From Sphingobacterium psychroaquaticum (lineage in GTDB: Bacteria; Bacteroidota; Bacteroidia; Sphingobacteriales; Sphingobacteriaceae): a DNA stretch of 64,000 bases. Of the stretch, positions 52,696-60,879 are shown piece after piece. The stretch lies in NCBI RefSeq assembly GCF_900177625.1, contig NZ_FXAU01000006.1:62001-126000 (forward strand). The letters run 5' to 3'. The position numbers were made by a program, and so were the translations under genes. The notes under the pieces were generated by a model. That model did no database searches and was not told the origin of the DNA. It saw only the letters and a list, made by a program, of their open reading frames with translations. The stretch's first letter is position 1, and each line of letters begins with the position of its first letter.

Positions 52696-55350
52696 TTGAA
52701 GGCTTTAACTTGTTTTTTCTGTAGTTTTTTGTTCGTTTTTATTAGCTTAACAGCTTCTTATGGACAAGTTGTAGCCCCAGCTAAACAAGCTGTAAGTACC
52801 ATTGGTAAGGATACGACCAAGGTTACGACCGATACCTCGAAGAATCATTTGCGCGATACTCAAGGGAGAGATACTGTTATTATGAAAGATCAAGACGGTC
52901 TGGAAACGGTGGTTACCATTGTGGCGAATGACTCCTCTTGGAATCAAGTGAGTAAGAATATTCTTCACCTCTATAAAGGTGCAAAAGTGAAATATCAAGA
53001 TTTTGAGCTCTCTGCAGACTATATTCGCTTGGATCGGAATACCAACGAATTGTTTGCTAGCGGTGTTTTGGATCATAATGGTAAATATATAGGAAGACCG
53101 GTTGTTCTGTTTCCGAACGATACACCCAAATCTGTCGACTCTTTACTGTATGACTATAAGAAGAAGGAGGGAAATACCTATGGTATCATGACGGAAGTCG
53201 ACGGTGGATTTATCCAGGCAAAGATCCTTCGAAAAAACCTGTACGACGAGATGTCGCTCTACCACGGGATGTACAGTACCTGTAATTTGCCATTCCCACA
53301 TACGCACTTTGGATTACAGATTTCCAAAGGGGTGGTAACCAAAAATCAAATTATTGCCGGACCATCGTACTTAGTGGTTGAAAATATACCGTTAAAATTT
53401 ATTGCTATTCCTTTCGGATTTTTCCCGAAAACCAATAAGCGATCATCTGGTTTTCTGTTCCCTTCTTTTGGGGAGGATGCCTCGCGTGGTTTTGCACTCC
53501 GGGATATCGGGTGGTATTTAGCATTTAACGATTATTGGGATAGCGAATTGCGGGGAAGTTTCTACTCCAAGGGATCTTGGGAAACTAACATCCGAACGAA
53601 TTATCTTGTGAACTATAAGTATAGTGGTGGTTTCAATATCCGTTATGCGTCGACGAAAGTGGGGATTGAAGGTACACCAAATTATGGGGCTAATAAAGAT
53701 TTTAATGTTACCTGGAACCATACGCAACGTCAGGAAGCAAATCCGGGGACCTCGTTTTCTGCCTCGGTGAATTTTGGTACAGGATCATACTTTCAAAATA
53801 CAGGGTTTAACCAGACTAATAGTATCCAAGATGTCGTACGTAACAATATGTCATCGTCCATTGCTTATGGTCGGGTGTTTGCCGATGGGAAGGTCAATTT
53901 TACGTCGAGTTTAAGTCACCGTCAGGATATCAGTACCGGACAGGTTGATCTTGAGCTACCATCCTTTAGTTTAAACGTTTCTACCTTTAACCCATTCGAT
54001 TCAAAGAATCGTGTCGGCGAGCAGAAATGGTATCAGCGTATCACTGTTGGATATAGCTTACAGGGAAGAAACTCGATTTCGGCAGGCGACTCTGTGCTTT
54101 TTACCAAAGAAGCATTATCGAAATTTACCAATGGTTTTCAACATAATATTCCCATCAGTTTAAACCTGAATGCTTTTAAGTATTTCCAGTTTAATACATC
54201 GGTAAACTATACGGAGCGTTGGTACCTGCAGTCTATTCGTAAAGGATTGACCAACGAGGTTGGTGGTTTTGTGGAGGTGAAAGATACGGTACAGGGGTTC
54301 CGTCGTGCTTACGACTATTCTTTATCGACAGGTCTTTCGACCAAGATTTATGGCTCGTACCCGAAGATGGGAAAAATCGAAGCCATTCGCCACATTGTTA
54401 CGCCTTCTATCAACTTGAACTATCGTCCGGATTTCTCGGATCCACGTTATGGTTTTTATAAGGATTACATCAATAAAGATGGTATATCGCAAAAATACTC
54501 TGTCTTTGAAGGGGGAATATATGGCGGACCGTCAGCAGGTAAATCCATGGGGATAGGATTCTCCGTTGATAATAATATTGAAGCGAAAGTCCGAACGAAA
54601 AATGATACGACAGGAAAAGGATTTAAAAAGATACCATTAATCCAGGGCTTGACCTTTAGTGGTAACTATAACTTTATGGCAGACTCCCTTAAACTTTCTA
54701 CCATTAGTTTCTCGGGACGAACGTCGCTCTTCAACCAAAAGATCAATTTGAATTTCAATGGTACGTTTGATCCATATGTCGTGAATAGCGAAGGGGTGCG
54801 TATCGATAAATTTGCGATCAAAGAAGGTAGCTTGGCACGATTGACCAACTTTGGACTTTCATTTGACTACAGTTTAAATCCGAATGCCAATAAGAGCCGA
54901 AATAATAATATTGATTCTTTGCGCAACCAAATGCCAAATATGACGCAAGAGCAAGCACAGGCTTTAGCGCGTATCAGTACCGATCCGAATGCGTTTGTGG
55001 ATTTTAATATTCCGTGGAATTTGAATGGTTCCTTTAGTATGAACTATAGCAAACGTTGGGATAGTAATGTAAAGCAGATGAAGAATGATATCACAGCCAC
55101 GGTGAATATCAACGGAGATGTTAACCTTACACCGAAATGGAAGGTGCAATTTAATTCGGGATACGATTTAAAACAACAAGCTTTATCGCTGACGCGTTTC
55201 AGTATTTATAGGGATCTACACTGCTGGGATATGTCGGTTGGATGGGTGCCTTTTGGACAATATAAAAGTTATAATATTACGATTCGAGCCAAGTCATCAA
55301 TCCTGCAGGATTTGAAACTTACTAAGCGCGAGAGTCATTATGTATACTAA
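52696..55350 (+). CDS. lptD: LPS-assembly outer-membrane protein LptD
   Basis: 884 aa. Signal peptide 1-23 (FFCSFLFVFISLTASYG). Residues ~75-200 form the OstA/LptA-like jelly roll (LYKGAKVKYQDFELSADYIRLDRNTNELFASGVLDHNGKYIGRPVVLF), followed by a large beta-barrel region (NIPLKFIAIPFGFFPKTNKRSSGFLFPSFGEDASRGFALRDIGWYLAFND, etc.). This matches Bacteroidota LptD, which inserts lipopolysaccharide into the outer leaflet. It lies 163 nt from the divergent amidase and 14 nt before cinA. Confidence 0.92.
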   Translation: MKALTCFFCSFLFVFISLTASYGQVVAPAKQAVSTIGKDTTKVTTDTSKNHLRDTQGRDTVIMKDQDGLETVVTIVANDSSWNQVSKNILHLYKGAKVKYQDFELSADYIRLDRNTNELFASGVLDHNGKYIGRPVVLFPNDTPKSVDSLLYDYKKKEGNTYGIMTEVDGGFIQAKILRKNLYDEMSLYHGMYSTCNLPFPHTHFGLQISKGVVTKNQIIAGPSYLVVENIPLKFIAIPFGFFPKTNKRSSGFLFPSFGEDASRGFALRDIGWYLAFNDYWDSELRGSFYSKGSWETNIRTNYLVNYKYSGGFNIRYASTKVGIEGTPNYGANKDFNVTWNHTQRQEANPGTSFSASVNFGTGSYFQNTGFNQTNSIQDVVRNNMSSSIAYGRVFADGKVNFTSSLSHRQDISTGQVDLELPSFSLNVSTFNPFDSKNRVGEQKWYQRITVGYSLQGRNSISAGDSVLFTKEALSKFTNGFQHNIPISLNLNAFKYFQFNTSVNYTERWYLQSIRKGLTNEVGGFVEVKDTVQGFRRAYDYSLSTGLSTKIYGSYPKMGKIEAIRHIVTPSINLNYRPDFSDPRYGFYKDYINKDGISQKYSVFEGGIYGGPSAGKSMGIGFSVDNNIEAKVRTKNDTTGKGFKKIPLIQGLTFSGNYNFMADSLKLSTISFSGRTSLFNQKINLNFNGTFDPYVVNSEGVRIDKFAIKEGSLARLTNFGLSFDYSLNPNANKSRNNNIDSLRNQMPNMTQEQAQALARISTDPNAFVDFNIPWNLNGSFSMNYSKRWDSNVKQMKNDITATVNINGDVNLTPKWKVQFNSGYDLKQQALSLTRFSIYRDLHCWDMSVGWVPFGQYKSYNITIRAKSSILQDLKLTKRESHYVY

Positions 55351-55364
55351 TCATTTTCAGCTTT

Positions 55365-56621
55365 ATGAAAGCAGAAATTATAACCATTGGCGACGAGCTC
55401 TTAAATGGTCAAGTCGTAGATACAAATTCAGCCTGGATGGCACAGCATCTTGCTCCGCTGAATATTCGTGTTGTACAAATAACTTCTATTTCGGATAAGA
55501 AAGAGGCGATTGAGGAGGCTTTGGAGGCAGCTAGTCAACGGGCGCAGATTGTTTTGGTAACAGGCGGATTGGGACCTACGAATGATGATGTGACCAAAGA
55601 AACAATCGCTACTTATTTTGATTCACCCATCATTCGGGATGAAGAGGTATTACGTCATGTGGAGCGACTTTTTGCAAAGTTTGGCTTTGCAGATATGCCA
55701 CCCATTAATCAAAAACAAGCGGATGTCTTGGCCGATGCAGATGTTCTTTTTAATGATGTGGGGACTGCACCGGGGATGTGGATTGAGCGGGATGGCTGTG
55801 TTTTCGTTTTTATGCCTGGCGTTCCCTTCGAAATGAAATATCTGATGCGAGAGCGGGTCCTTCCACGATTCGCGGCTTTTTCGGCACGTGAGATAACCCA
55901 TAACGCTTATATTTTAACCGTTGGGATTGGTGAATCTCACTTAGCACGACAGATTGCAGATATTGAAGATAACCTTCCTGATTATATCCGATTGGCCTAT
56001 TTACCTAAAATTGGCCTGGTGCGCTTGCGGCTGACCGCTAGTGGGACGGATGGTGCACTGTTGGAAAGAGAAACGGCGACCTTCGTAGATCAGATCACCG
56101 CACGTTTGGAAGGCCATATCGTAGGCCATGATGCACGCGACTTTGAGGAAATAATCGTAGAAAAGTTTACCGAAGCAGGGGTTACCTTAGCGACAGCCGA
56201 GAGTTGTACGGGGGGGGCTGTTTCTGCTTCCATTACGGCCATTCCAGGTGCAAGCCAAATGTTCAATGGGGCTGCAGTGACGTATGCAAATAGCGCTAAG
56301 CGAAATGTATTAGCGGTAGCTGAAGAAACGTTGATGCAGTTTGGTGCGGTGAGTGAACAAACAGTAATGGAGATGGCGCAAGGTGCAAAACGAGTTTTTC
56401 AGACTGATTATGCAATTGCTACGAGTGGCGTTGCAGGTCCAAGCGGAGGAACGGCAGAAAAACCAGTTGGTATGGTATGTGTCGCTGTTATAGGTCGTTA
56501 TGGTCGGGAAGTCACAACTTTTCAATTTACCAACGATAGAAAGATTAATATTGAGCGAACAGTTGCGATGTCCTTAAATATGCTATGGAACCTCTTTAGC
56601 AAAGAGGTAAAAATGACCTAG
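55365..56621 (+). CDS. cinA: CinA-like protein (molybdopterin-binding + nicotinamide mononucleotide deamidase)
   Basis: 418 aa. N-terminal MoCF_biosynth domain ~1-170 (IITIGDELLNGQVVDTNSAWMAQHLA; VTGGLGPTNDDVTKETIA; MPGVPFEMKYLM) and C-terminal CinA domain ~260-415 (LATAESCTGGAVSASITAIPGASQMFNGAAVTYANSAK; ATSGVAGPSGGTAEKPVGMVCVA). The C-terminal half deamidates NMN in the pyridine nucleotide cycle; the older name reflects competence. 14 nt after lptD, likely the same transcript. Confidence 0.95.
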   Translation: MKAEIITIGDELLNGQVVDTNSAWMAQHLAPLNIRVVQITSISDKKEAIEEALEAASQRAQIVLVTGGLGPTNDDVTKETIATYFDSPIIRDEEVLRHVERLFAKFGFADMPPINQKQADVLADADVLFNDVGTAPGMWIERDGCVFVFMPGVPFEMKYLMRERVLPRFAAFSAREITHNAYILTVGIGESHLARQIADIEDNLPDYIRLAYLPKIGLVRLRLTASGTDGALLERETATFVDQITARLEGHIVGHDARDFEEIIVEKFTEAGVTLATAESCTGGAVSASITAIPGASQMFNGAAVTYANSAKRNVLAVAEETLMQFGAVSEQTVMEMAQGAKRVFQTDYAIATSGVAGPSGGTAEKPVGMVCVAVIGRYGREVTTFQFTNDRKINIERTVAMSLNMLWNLFSKEVKMT

Positions 56622-56725
56622 AATAATATTTTGATTTATCTTTTTATTTAAATATTATATTCTGTTTATGGGTATTGGTCGGATTAATTTTTAACTTAGT
56701 AATTCATTCAACGAACTTAAGAAAT

Positions 56726-58114
56726 ATGGGTATATACAAACTGCTACTTCCGAAGATGGGAGAGAGTGTTTCTGAAGCAACGATCACACGCTGGTTGAAA
56801 GAGGTGGGAGATGTGATTGAAGAGGATGAGTCTGTCATTGAAGTAGCGACAGATAAGGTGGATTCTGATGTGCCGTCGCCTGTAGGTGGAAGGCTTGTCA
56901 AGAAAATTTTTGCAGAAAATGAAGTCGCTCAGGTTGGCGATATTATTGCACACATCGAAGTAGACGGGATGGACTCTTCTGAGGAAACCGCTGCGAACGT
57001 ACCTGCTGTTGCAAAAGAAGAAGTTCCTGTGGCGCAGTCTACATTTGTCGAAGAGGGGGCTGATGAAACTGTAACGGAAGAGTTGGTTATTCCTGGCACG
57101 GAGTTGCTTAAGGAAGATGTTTCGACACCGACAACCATACATTCTACAAATCGTTTCTATTCACCTTTGGTGAAAAATATTGCGCAAGAGGAGGGATTGA
57201 GTCAAGCGGAACTAGACGGTGTATCGGGCACTGGTGCTGACGGACGTGTAACGAAGCAGGATATTCTAAACTATATTCAGCAACGCGCTCAAAGTCAAGG
57301 GATAGTGAAAGCGGATAAGCCTGTAGTACAGTCTCCTGTTGACAACAGTGTAGCGCAAAGAATAGCACAGCCCGCAGCGGAAACGGTGAAACCTGTAGTG
57401 AGCGGTGGTGATGAGATTATAGAGATGGATCGCATGCGTCGCCTGATTGCTGACCATATGGTGCAAAGTGTGAAGACTTCACCCCATGTCGCATCATTTG
57501 TAGAGGCCGATGTAACGAATATTGTGAATTGGCGTAATAAAGTAAAGGATAGTTACAAGAAGCGAGAAGGCGAGAATATTACTTTTACACCGATTTTTAT
57601 TGAGGCAGTTAGTAAAGCATTGAAAGACTTCCCTATGGTCAATGTTTCGGTGGATGGTCATCATATCATTAAACGGAAGAATATCAATATTGGTATGGCA
57701 GCAGCTTTGCCGACGGGTAACCTTATCGTTCCCGTAATTAAAAATGCGGATCAACTGAGCCTGGTCGGACTTAGTAAGTCTGTTAATGACTTAGCAACGC
57801 GTGCACGTGCGAATCAATTAAAGCCGGATGATATCCAGGGAGCTACGTTTACGTTTACCAATATCGGTGCTTTTGGTAATATTATGGGGGTACCGATTAT
57901 TAACCAGCCGCAGGCGGCAATCATAGCCGTGGGAACCATTAAGAAACGTCCTGCTGTACTTGAAACGGAGCATGGTGATGTGATTGCAATTCGCCACATG
58001 ATGTATATTTCCATGTCGTATGACCACCGTGTTATCGATGGCGCACTCGGAGGAACGTTTTTAAAACGGGTTGCCGATTACCTGGAAGACTGGGATATAA
58101 ATCGAGATATATAA
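56726..58114 (+). CDS. 2-oxoacid dehydrogenase E2 component (dihydrolipoyl acyltransferase)
   Basis: 462 aa from ATG 56726 (MGIYKLLLPKMGESVSEATI); upstream codons are in the 5' leader. One lipoyl domain with the acceptor Lys44 in EVATDKVDSDVPSPVGG, a linker, a peripheral-subunit-binding domain (~145-185: SPLVKNIAQEEGLSQAELDGVSGTGADGRVTKQDIL) and the catalytic domain ending SYDHRVIDGALGG with His434. Components of which complex (pyruvate, 2-oxoglutarate or branched-chain) cannot be decided from the sequence alone; its E1/E3 partners are not in the window. Confidence 0.93.
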   Translation: MGIYKLLLPKMGESVSEATITRWLKEVGDVIEEDESVIEVATDKVDSDVPSPVGGRLVKKIFAENEVAQVGDIIAHIEVDGMDSSEETAANVPAVAKEEVPVAQSTFVEEGADETVTEELVIPGTELLKEDVSTPTTIHSTNRFYSPLVKNIAQEEGLSQAELDGVSGTGADGRVTKQDILNYIQQRAQSQGIVKADKPVVQSPVDNSVAQRIAQPAAETVKPVVSGGDEIIEMDRMRRLIADHMVQSVKTSPHVASFVEADVTNIVNWRNKVKDSYKKREGENITFTPIFIEAVSKALKDFPMVNVSVDGHHIIKRKNINIGMAAALPTGNLIVPVIKNADQLSLVGLSKSVNDLATRARANQLKPDDIQGATFTFTNIGAFGNIMGVPIINQPQAAIIAVGTIKKRPAVLETEHGDVIAIRHMMYISMSYDHRVIDGALGGTFLKRVADYLEDWDINRDI

Positions 58115-58157
58115 AAAACAAACAGGGCATTTTCTAGAAAATGCCCTGTTTGTTTTT
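58114..58157. terminator. Perfect 44-bp palindrome, terminator after the E2 gene
   Basis: AAAAACAAACAGGGCATTTTCT meets its exact complement at a CTAG centre with no loop. It starts at the last base of the E2 stop codon. A U-run is available on both strands, so it also serves the MATE gene side, though that ends ~390 nt away. Confidence 0.85.
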
Positions 58158-58550
58158 CAATGCTATTGTGAGCCTATCTGCGGTTGTCTCAGGTTCGCAA
58201 CAAAAAAATATTCTTCAAACTACTTTCCAACTAATATCCTACAAACTTACGATGACGATAAGGTGGGAATTGCGCAATTAGGAAGAGGTCGGTAACTACT
58301 ATTCAGCTTCTAGCTTCCCTTAAGCTACAAAAGTCGCCTGATGAATTATTGCGACCTGTAGAGACTTGCCTTTGCACAGGCCTGCCCTGCAAAAATTCCT
58401 AGCGACAAGATTTTGATTACTTTTGTCTTCAAAAGTAAGATGCCCGGCCGGCATAGAGGCCATATGAAAAACACTATTGGCTTTATGCTAGCGCGAGCAT
58501 ATCTACGGCAGGCAAGCTTTTAGCTCATGTCCTCCCACTTCACACTTAAC
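58158..58550. other. 393-nt intergenic region with degenerate repeats
   Basis: Contains the degenerate copy C of the dispersed repeat (58487-58532), a stretch GATTTTGATTACTTTTGTCTTCAAAAGTAAG near 58412, and CAGGCCTGCCCTG pieces. No ORF. It looks like a sink for intergenic repeats downstream of both convergent genes. Confidence 0.5.
58487..58532. repeat. Dispersed intergenic repeat, copy C (rearranged)
   Basis: gctagcgcgagc (58487-58498) and agcttttagctcatgtcc (58515-58532) are the two halves of the module seen whole at 9912-9937 and 12408-12433, split here by atatctacggcaggca, which resembles the AGGCAGGC hairpin module. So the parts recombine. Confidence 0.55.
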
Positions 58551-59906
58551 CTACTTAGTCAACCTGCCAATCATTGTTTTATAACGGAAGAATAATAAAA
58601 TGGATGAGGTCAACAAACCCAGTGTTAGGCCATACCATACTCCCTGAACCCCCATATTCCATGTGATTCCCATCACATAGGCGGTCGGTATACCAATAAC
58701 CCAGTAAGCAACGAATGTGATTAGTGTGGGTACATTTACATCGCCCATACCTCGCAATACACCTAATCCAACCACCTGTGTTCCATCAAATAATTGGAAT
58801 AACCCCGCGATTAATAAAAGTTGAGCCGATATCGCAATAACCGCCTTGTCATCACTGATAAGCATCGGTAGGTACTGATTGAATACGGCAAAAATCAAAG
58901 CACAAAAGATCATGAAAATAAGAACGAGATGATACGATACTGTTGCAAACTTCTGTACACGTAACATATTTTCTCGACCATAGCTGTGTCCAGTTTTAAT
59001 CGTTGCTGCCGAGGCAATTCCACTAGCCATCATATAGGTCATCGCTGCTAAAGTGATGGCAACTTGGTGACTCGCTTGCTCGACGGCCCCAATTTTTCCA
59101 GCAATCAACGATGCTGCAGCAAATGCTCCAACCTCAAAAACATACTGCATGGCTACTGGAGCACCGATTTTAAAGATACCTTTCACCGTTTCCCACTCTA
59201 TATGGAATATTTTGAAGTATGCTGTATAGCCTTTAAAACGATGCGACTTTAAGACATAGGCTGACATAGCAATCATCATTAACACGCGATCTATTAATGT
59301 TGCATATCCAACACCAACGATCCCCATTGGCTCTATCCCAAAGAAACCCTTCACAAAAATAATAGCAAGGATAATATTCAAGACATTTCCCCAGATTGTG
59401 ATGTTCATCGCTTGTTTGGTGAATCCTAACCCCTCGGCAAATTGCTTGAAAGTATTAAAAACCATTAAAGGAACGATCGACAACATGAGGATGAAGAGAT
59501 ACGGCTTGGCTGTCTCTACGACCCGAGGGTCTTGGTCTAGATGGTCTACGGCATACATAGAACCGAAATCAACGACAAAAAATAAAACAATAGCCGTGAT
59601 AATATTTAACCACAAACTATTGGAAAGTAAACGCCCGCACTTCTCTTTATCTCCTTTACCATTCGCCCGTGCAATCAACGGGGTAAGACCATAGGCAACT
59701 CCAATACCGATGACCATCACCACAATAAAAACCGAGTGTACTAGAGAAACTGCTGCCAATGGGATGGTTCCTGCAAATTTCCCGACAATGACTGTGTCAG
59801 CCGTCTGGACCAAGGTTTGCCCAAGTTGCGAAATAATGACAGGCCCAGCCAATGCAAAAGCACTCCAATAGAAATGCTTGTTTTGTTTGTAGTATGTATT
59901 CTGCAT
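58551..59906 (-). CDS. MATE-family multidrug efflux transporter
   Basis: 451 aa from ATG 59906 (MQNTYYKQNKHFYWSAFALAGPVIISQLGQTL); the 15 upstream in-frame residues are not part of the usual family start. Twelve membrane segments in two MatE halves: VQTADTVIVGKFAGTIPLAAVSLVHSVFIVVMVIGIGVAYGLTPLIARANGKG, and the second half EVGAFAAASLIAGKIGAVEQASHQVAITLAAMTYMMASGIASAATIKTGHSYG. Na+- or H+-coupled export of cationic drugs or metabolites, NorM/DinF-like. Monocistronic. Confidence 0.94.
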   Translation of the reverse strand: MQNTYYKQNKHFYWSAFALAGPVIISQLGQTLVQTADTVIVGKFAGTIPLAAVSLVHSVFIVVMVIGIGVAYGLTPLIARANGKGDKEKCGRLLSNSLWLNIITAIVLFFVVDFGSMYAVDHLDQDPRVVETAKPYLFILMLSIVPLMVFNTFKQFAEGLGFTKQAMNITIWGNVLNIILAIIFVKGFFGIEPMGIVGVGYATLIDRVLMMIAMSAYVLKSHRFKGYTAYFKIFHIEWETVKGIFKIGAPVAMQYVFEVGAFAAASLIAGKIGAVEQASHQVAITLAAMTYMMASGIASAATIKTGHSYGRENMLRVQKFATVSYHLVLIFMIFCALIFAVFNQYLPMLISDDKAVIAISAQLLLIAGLFQLFDGTQVVGLGVLRGMGDVNVPTLITFVAYWVIGIPTAYVMGITWNMGVQGVWYGLTLGLLTSSILLFFRYKTMIGRLTK

Positions 59907-60183
59907 AATGAATCCGCAAAAGTACGTATTTAGTTTTAACGGAATCTCCACGAAGCGTGTCTCGAGGACGAATTGCCAATTCTTTTACTTTTGGATGTTT
60001 TATTGAAATATCCATAGATAACTAAAATATAAATACGAAATATTATAGCGGTATTCGGTATAATCGTTTAAAAGCGAATCGAAGCACATAGGAAATGTTA
60101 CTAAATATTTACAACTAAACGTTGATGAATAATAAATTTACACTTACCTTAGTCGCATAATTTTTGATAAAAAGAGAAGAAAA

Positions 60184-60690
60184 ATGACTTTAGGATTCTT
60201 AAATATTGGTACGCAGGAAATGATTTTTATTGTAATCATTATCTTGTTATTGTTTGGAGGAAAGAAGCTTCCTGAATTGGCTAGGGGTTTAGGTAAAGGT
60301 ATTCGGGAGTTTAAAGATGCTTCAGAGGGTATTAAAAGAGAAATATCTGATCAGATTAATAATTTCGAAAAGGATTTGGATGTAACGGTTGAAGATAAAC
60401 CGGCTTCACAGCAAAATAAATCAGCTACAATTGCGCAAGAAATCAATGAGCAAAAAGAGGGGGAGGCAACAGAAGGAACAGCTGATGAGGGAACAGAAGA
60501 GAAAAAGGCTTTCCCTCAATTTAGTACACCAGATCATGCTGTGCAGCATAACCCAGGTCAGCAACCTGGTGATGAACATTACACCTATGGTTACCAAGAT
60601 CACTTCGCTTCAGACAAAATAGAAGACGAAAATAAAGAAACGGAAACAGCGAAAGCTTCTTCCGAAGGTGATCAAACAAAAAACGTATAA
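60184..60690 (+). CDS. tatA: Twin-arginine translocase subunit TatA with extended acidic tail
   Basis: 168 aa. N-terminal helix ~12-27 (EMIFIVIIILLLFGGKKLPELARGLGKGIREFKDA) with the conserved FGxxKLPELxxxLG motif, then the amphipathic helix and a long charged C-terminus (Gln/Glu/Lys-rich, residues 60-168) that is longer than in E. coli TatA (89 aa). TatA oligomers form the folded-protein translocation pore. tatC is not in the window. Confidence 0.93.
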   Translation: MTLGFLNIGTQEMIFIVIIILLLFGGKKLPELARGLGKGIREFKDASEGIKREISDQINNFEKDLDVTVEDKPASQQNKSATIAQEINEQKEGEATEGTADEGTEEKKAFPQFSTPDHAVQHNPGQQPGDEHYTYGYQDHFASDKIEDENKETETAKASSEGDQTKNV

Positions 60691-60739
60691 AATTATTTTT
60701 TTTAATATAGCGAAGAGAGGCTGAATTATAAGTCTTAAT

Positions 60740-60836
60740 ACTCGTCATTGCGAACCCGAGGGATTGGGGTGTAGGAATCTTTAGAGGCGATAAACCGAAG
60801 GAGATGGCTATATCGAACCTTGCCGCAGTGACGAGT
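60740..60836. repeat. CGTCATTGCG-type intergenic repeat between tatA and tex
   Basis: ends ACTCGTCATTGCG and CGCAGTGACGAGT are complementary at 12 of 13 positions and enclose ~71 nt of G-rich sequence; a TTTTT run follows. Repeats with this edge sequence occur in many Bacteroidota intergenic spaces. It may act as a terminator for tatA. Confidence 0.7.
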
Positions 60837-60879
60837 TTTTAAGTTTTTTGAAGGCAACTCTTTTTTTACTTTAAATCGT

